Translations under genes and position numbers: made by a program | NCBI RefSeq assembly: GCF_900457465.1 | Contig: NZ_UAUU01000005.1 | Coordinates: 218,698 to 282,697 of the forward strand | Direction of reading: 5' to 3' | Length of the DNA stretch: 64,000 nt | Source of the DNA: Sphingobacterium multivorum | GTDB lineage: Bacteria > Bacteroidota > Bacteroidia > Sphingobacteriales > Sphingobacteriaceae | The notes under the pieces: generated by a model | What the model was told of the DNA's origin: nothing | Database searches by the model: none | Seen by the model: the letters and a program-made list of their open reading frames with translations, nothing else | Shown: positions 61,435 through 64,000 of the stretch, in pieces | How positions within the stretch are numbered: position 1 is the stretch's first letter | How the letters are laid out: the number at the start of each line of letters is the position of its first letter

Positions 61435-62820
61435 ATGAAATTAAACATCAATAAAAATATACTATTATTAGCAATTACCAGTGGAACTCTTTTGACCAGC
61501 TCCTGCGAAAAATTTGTGGAATTGGGCGCTCCACCGACACAAGTTGTAGCTGGCGAAGCATTCTCTACAGATGCTTCTGCAAATAGTGTCATACGCGGAT
61601 TGTATACCACAACATTAAGCATCAATCTCGCTGGGACTTCAACCTTTTATACAGGAATCGCTGCAGACGACCTTCAATACAATGCGGCTGATGCAAATAC
61701 CTCGGAATTCGCCAGCAATAACCTGCTGAACACAAATGGGAATGTCGCTAATTTCTGGTCAAATTGCTACCAACTTATCAAGAATGCAAACAATGCGATA
61801 TCGGGTCTCGACGCATCCACCAGCCTTACCCCTAGTGTAAAAGATCAGCTCCTGGGCGAAGCGAAATTTTTTAGGGCTTATACCTATTTCTATCTCGTCA
61901 ACCTCTATGGTGATGTGCCATTGCAATTACGTGATGACCTCCACGCTTTTGAAGATGCAATTCTTCCGCGAACTTCTGCACAGCAAGTATATGATCAGAT
62001 TATTGCTGATCTAAAAGATGCGGAAAGTAAGATGGCGACGGCCTATGATGCAACGGCAAGCCCGAGAGGAAGAGCTAACAAAACTGCTGCAAGCGCACTA
62101 TTGGCAAGAGTTTATCTCTACCAAAAGGATTATCAAAATGCCGAATCTTATGCCACCAAAGTATTACAGTCATCTGATTATGGCATGCCGACACCAGATA
62201 AAAATTTTGTAAACTCAAGTAATGAGGTTATCCTTCAACTTGGCAATCAAACGGGAGTAACGACATTTGGCTCCAATTATATTACCGCGGCTACAGCTAC
62301 ACCCGGCTACACCCTACCGGACGCTGTGTACAATAGCTTTGAGACATCTCCGACGGTTGACTTAAGAAAAACAAATTGGACAAGTCCAAAGACGGTCTCC
62401 AACAAAATCTATTATGCCATAACCAAATATAAAGTATCCTCGGGAACAGGTTCCGAATACCATATTATGCTTCGCTTAGCCGAGCAGTATCTTATTCGCG
62501 CGGAAGCGAGGGCTAAATTGGGAAAACTTGCCGAAGCCCGGACAGATGTGGATGCTGTCCGTTCTCGCGCTGGACTTGCAGGACTTAATTCAAGCTTAAA
62601 CCAAACACAATTACTATCTGCAATAGAAACAGAACGCCTGCACGAATTTTTCGGTGAGTTCGGCCATCGTTGGCTCGACCTCAAGCGGACCGATCGTGCT
62701 ACCGCTCTATTGTCTCCAATCAAATCAAACTGGCAGGCCACGGATGTCTTGTATCCTATTCCACAAGCCCAGATTTTGATCAACAATAAACTGACACAGA
62801 ATCCAGGATACCAAGATTAA
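61435..62820 (+). CDS. SusD-family lipoprotein (sigma/FecR locus)
   Basis: Surface binding lipoprotein, 461 residues, shorter than the other SusD proteins here. The signal has the lipobox LLTSSC (Cys about 24). Motifs: FFRAYTYFYLVNLYGDVPL, LRLAEQYLIRAEARAKLG, HEFFGEFGHRWLDLKRTD and the C-terminus NNKLTQNPGYQD. It lies 11 bp after SusC. The short SusD with GHRWLDLKR is the type that often accompanies peptide or protein-linked uptake loci, but the ligand is not known. No frame break. Confidence 0.93.
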   Translation: MKLNINKNILLLAITSGTLLTSSCEKFVELGAPPTQVVAGEAFSTDASANSVIRGLYTTTLSINLAGTSTFYTGIAADDLQYNAADANTSEFASNNLLNTNGNVANFWSNCYQLIKNANNAISGLDASTSLTPSVKDQLLGEAKFFRAYTYFYLVNLYGDVPLQLRDDLHAFEDAILPRTSAQQVYDQIIADLKDAESKMATAYDATASPRGRANKTAASALLARVYLYQKDYQNAESYATKVLQSSDYGMPTPDKNFVNSSNEVILQLGNQTGVTTFGSNYITAATATPGYTLPDAVYNSFETSPTVDLRKTNWTSPKTVSNKIYYAITKYKVSSGTGSEYHIMLRLAEQYLIRAEARAKLGKLAEARTDVDAVRSRAGLAGLNSSLNQTQLLSAIETERLHEFFGEFGHRWLDLKRTDRATALLSPIKSNWQATDVLYPIPQAQILINNKLTQNPGYQD

Positions 62821-62848
62821 TGAATTTAAAAAATCATACAGACAAAAA

Positions 62849-64000
62849 ATGAAAACAAAAATCTTAACGGCTGCGTTGGTGTTTTCGCTAACAGCATCTT
62901 TTGCACAACAACCAGCAAAAAACAAATACCAACAGTATCTCCCCATTATAGAAAAAGGTACGTTGGTACAAAAGGATTCGCTTGCTAATGTATTAATGAG
63001 CGAATTAAAGACTTATAAATCAGAAGAAGACTACCGTACTACAATCAACATTTTGCGTTCTTTAGGGAAAGAAGATCTGCAGGCATCTGCAGAAGTACTG
63101 GCTAAGAAAAAATATCCAAAAGGATCACTAACCCGTGATGCCTTTATCACAGATGTTTTTTACAATGCAAGTACGCCAGTACAAAAAGAAAAAGCTTATA
63201 ACGACCTTATCAAAAAATGGCCAGTTAAAAACTTCAAGGAAGAACCACTGACTTATGATTATGTATTGGCTAATTTAGCACAAAGTTTTGCGAACGATGG
63301 GAATGCACAAAAAGCAGTATATTATCTAGGAGAATTGAAAGAACGATTCTGGCGCGGAAATGGCTATATACCTGTTGGTCAAATTTTGCTGAGCGCAGGC
63401 GACACGACTACAGCGGCTCCACTACTAAAGACCGCTATGGATGATAGCTATTACTATTTAACACTTCCCGAGAACCAAAAAGACAATAAAGCTCGCTTTG
63501 CAGCGATGGGATACGCAAGCTCCATGTCAGCCTATGTAAATATTCTTGTTGCTCAAAAAAATACGCTGAAGCGCTAAATTATATTGAGAATGCGCTCAAA
63601 GCTGCGCCAGAGCAAGCGGATGGTCTAGCGATGGTATACTACAAATCTTTAATGGGCACAGGAAGAAAGCTTGAGGCATATAATATTCTCACCAAGTTAT
63701 ATGCTAAAGGACAATTTGCGGTCGAAAATGATCTTAAAAAATTATATACTGAATTGAACGGATCTGTTCAAGGCTACGAGAATTTTAATGCATCCTTAAA
63801 AATAGAGTTAACGCAAAACATTCGCAACCATATCAAAGAAATGGCAACTTTTAAACCTGCACCTAATTTTGAATTACTCAATCTTAAAGGTGAAAAAGTA
63901 TCCCTAGCCAGTTTAAAGGGAAAAGTTGTGGTATTGGATTTTTGGGCAACTTGGTGTCAGCCATGTATCCGTTCATTTCCAGGAATGAAGGCAGCACAGG
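62849..64000 (+). CDS. Exported thioredoxin-fold (TlpA-like) protein, cut by edge
   Basis: Signal peptide ([12 protein letters not shown]), then about 300 residues of helical TPR-like sequence, then a thioredoxin/AhpC-TSA domain that opens [34 protein letters not shown] at the right edge. The CQPC pair would act in thiol-disulfide exchange in the periplasm. The frame breaks in the A7 run 63555-63561; with one more A it reads [21 protein letters not shown]. It follows SusD by 28 bp in the sigma/FecR/SusC/SusD operon. The C-terminus and any further genes lie outside. Confidence 0.85.

Overview
The window is a carbohydrate-acquisition region of a Bacteroidota bacterium. The best guess is Sphingobacterium or a close Sphingobacteriaceae relative. 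Five SusC/SusD pairs, ECF-sigma/FecR modules, a hybrid two-component regulator and family 13, 29, 32, 88 and 92 glycoside hydrolases support this. The genus is an inference; no rRNA or other marker is present.

Layout. (1) 1-13902, minus strand: a maltodextrin/starch locus. A LacI-family regulator lies upstream of a GH13 lipoprotein, SusC, SusD, a SusE/F-like binder, a neopullulanase-like GH13, beta-phosphoglucomutase and a GH65 maltose phosphorylase that runs off the left edge. Two operator-like palindromes exactly 100 bp apart sit in front of the GH13 lipoprotein gene. (2) 14431-30296: a locus for a uronic-acid glycan carrying fucose. ECF sigma, FecR, a SusC with an STN signalling domain, SusD, a GH88-GH29 fusion enzyme, an SGNH esterase, a second GH29 and a Tat-exported Gfo/Idh/MocA protein follow one another on the minus strand and end at a strong terminator. 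A polysaccharide lyase is divergent from the sigma gene. (3) 30316-45171: a fructan (levan/inulin-type) locus with two GH32 proteins, a DUF5018-like surface glycan-binding lipoprotein, SusD, SusC, fructokinase and a sugar-porter MFS importer on the minus strand. A hybrid two-component sensor with a periplasmic sugar-binding domain is divergent. (4) 45201-48147: a short non-PUL cassette of an erythromycin-esterase-like protein plus an ABC ATPase and permease. (5) 48415-55738: a SusC/SusD pair and a GH92 alpha-mannosidase. (6) 56360-64000, plus strand: ECF sigma, FecR, SusC with STN domain, SusD and a thioredoxin-like lipid-free exported protein cut by the right edge.

How the genes work together. 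Surface lipoproteins bind and cut the polymer, SusCD imports oligosaccharides, and periplasmic exo-enzymes finish them. In loci 1 and 3 cytoplasmic enzymes (maltose phosphorylase plus beta-phosphoglucomutase; MFS importer plus fructokinase) feed glycolysis. Four control styles occur side by side: LacI, ECF-sigma/FecR trans-envelope signalling, hybrid two-component, and unknown.

Sequence quality. About fifteen genes carry one or more single-base reading-frame breaks (about 26 in total), many in runs of A, G or C. The protein on either side of each break continues the same family, so most look like uncorrected sequencing indels rather than real decay. I therefore give such genes their full span as one CDS and state where the frame breaks.
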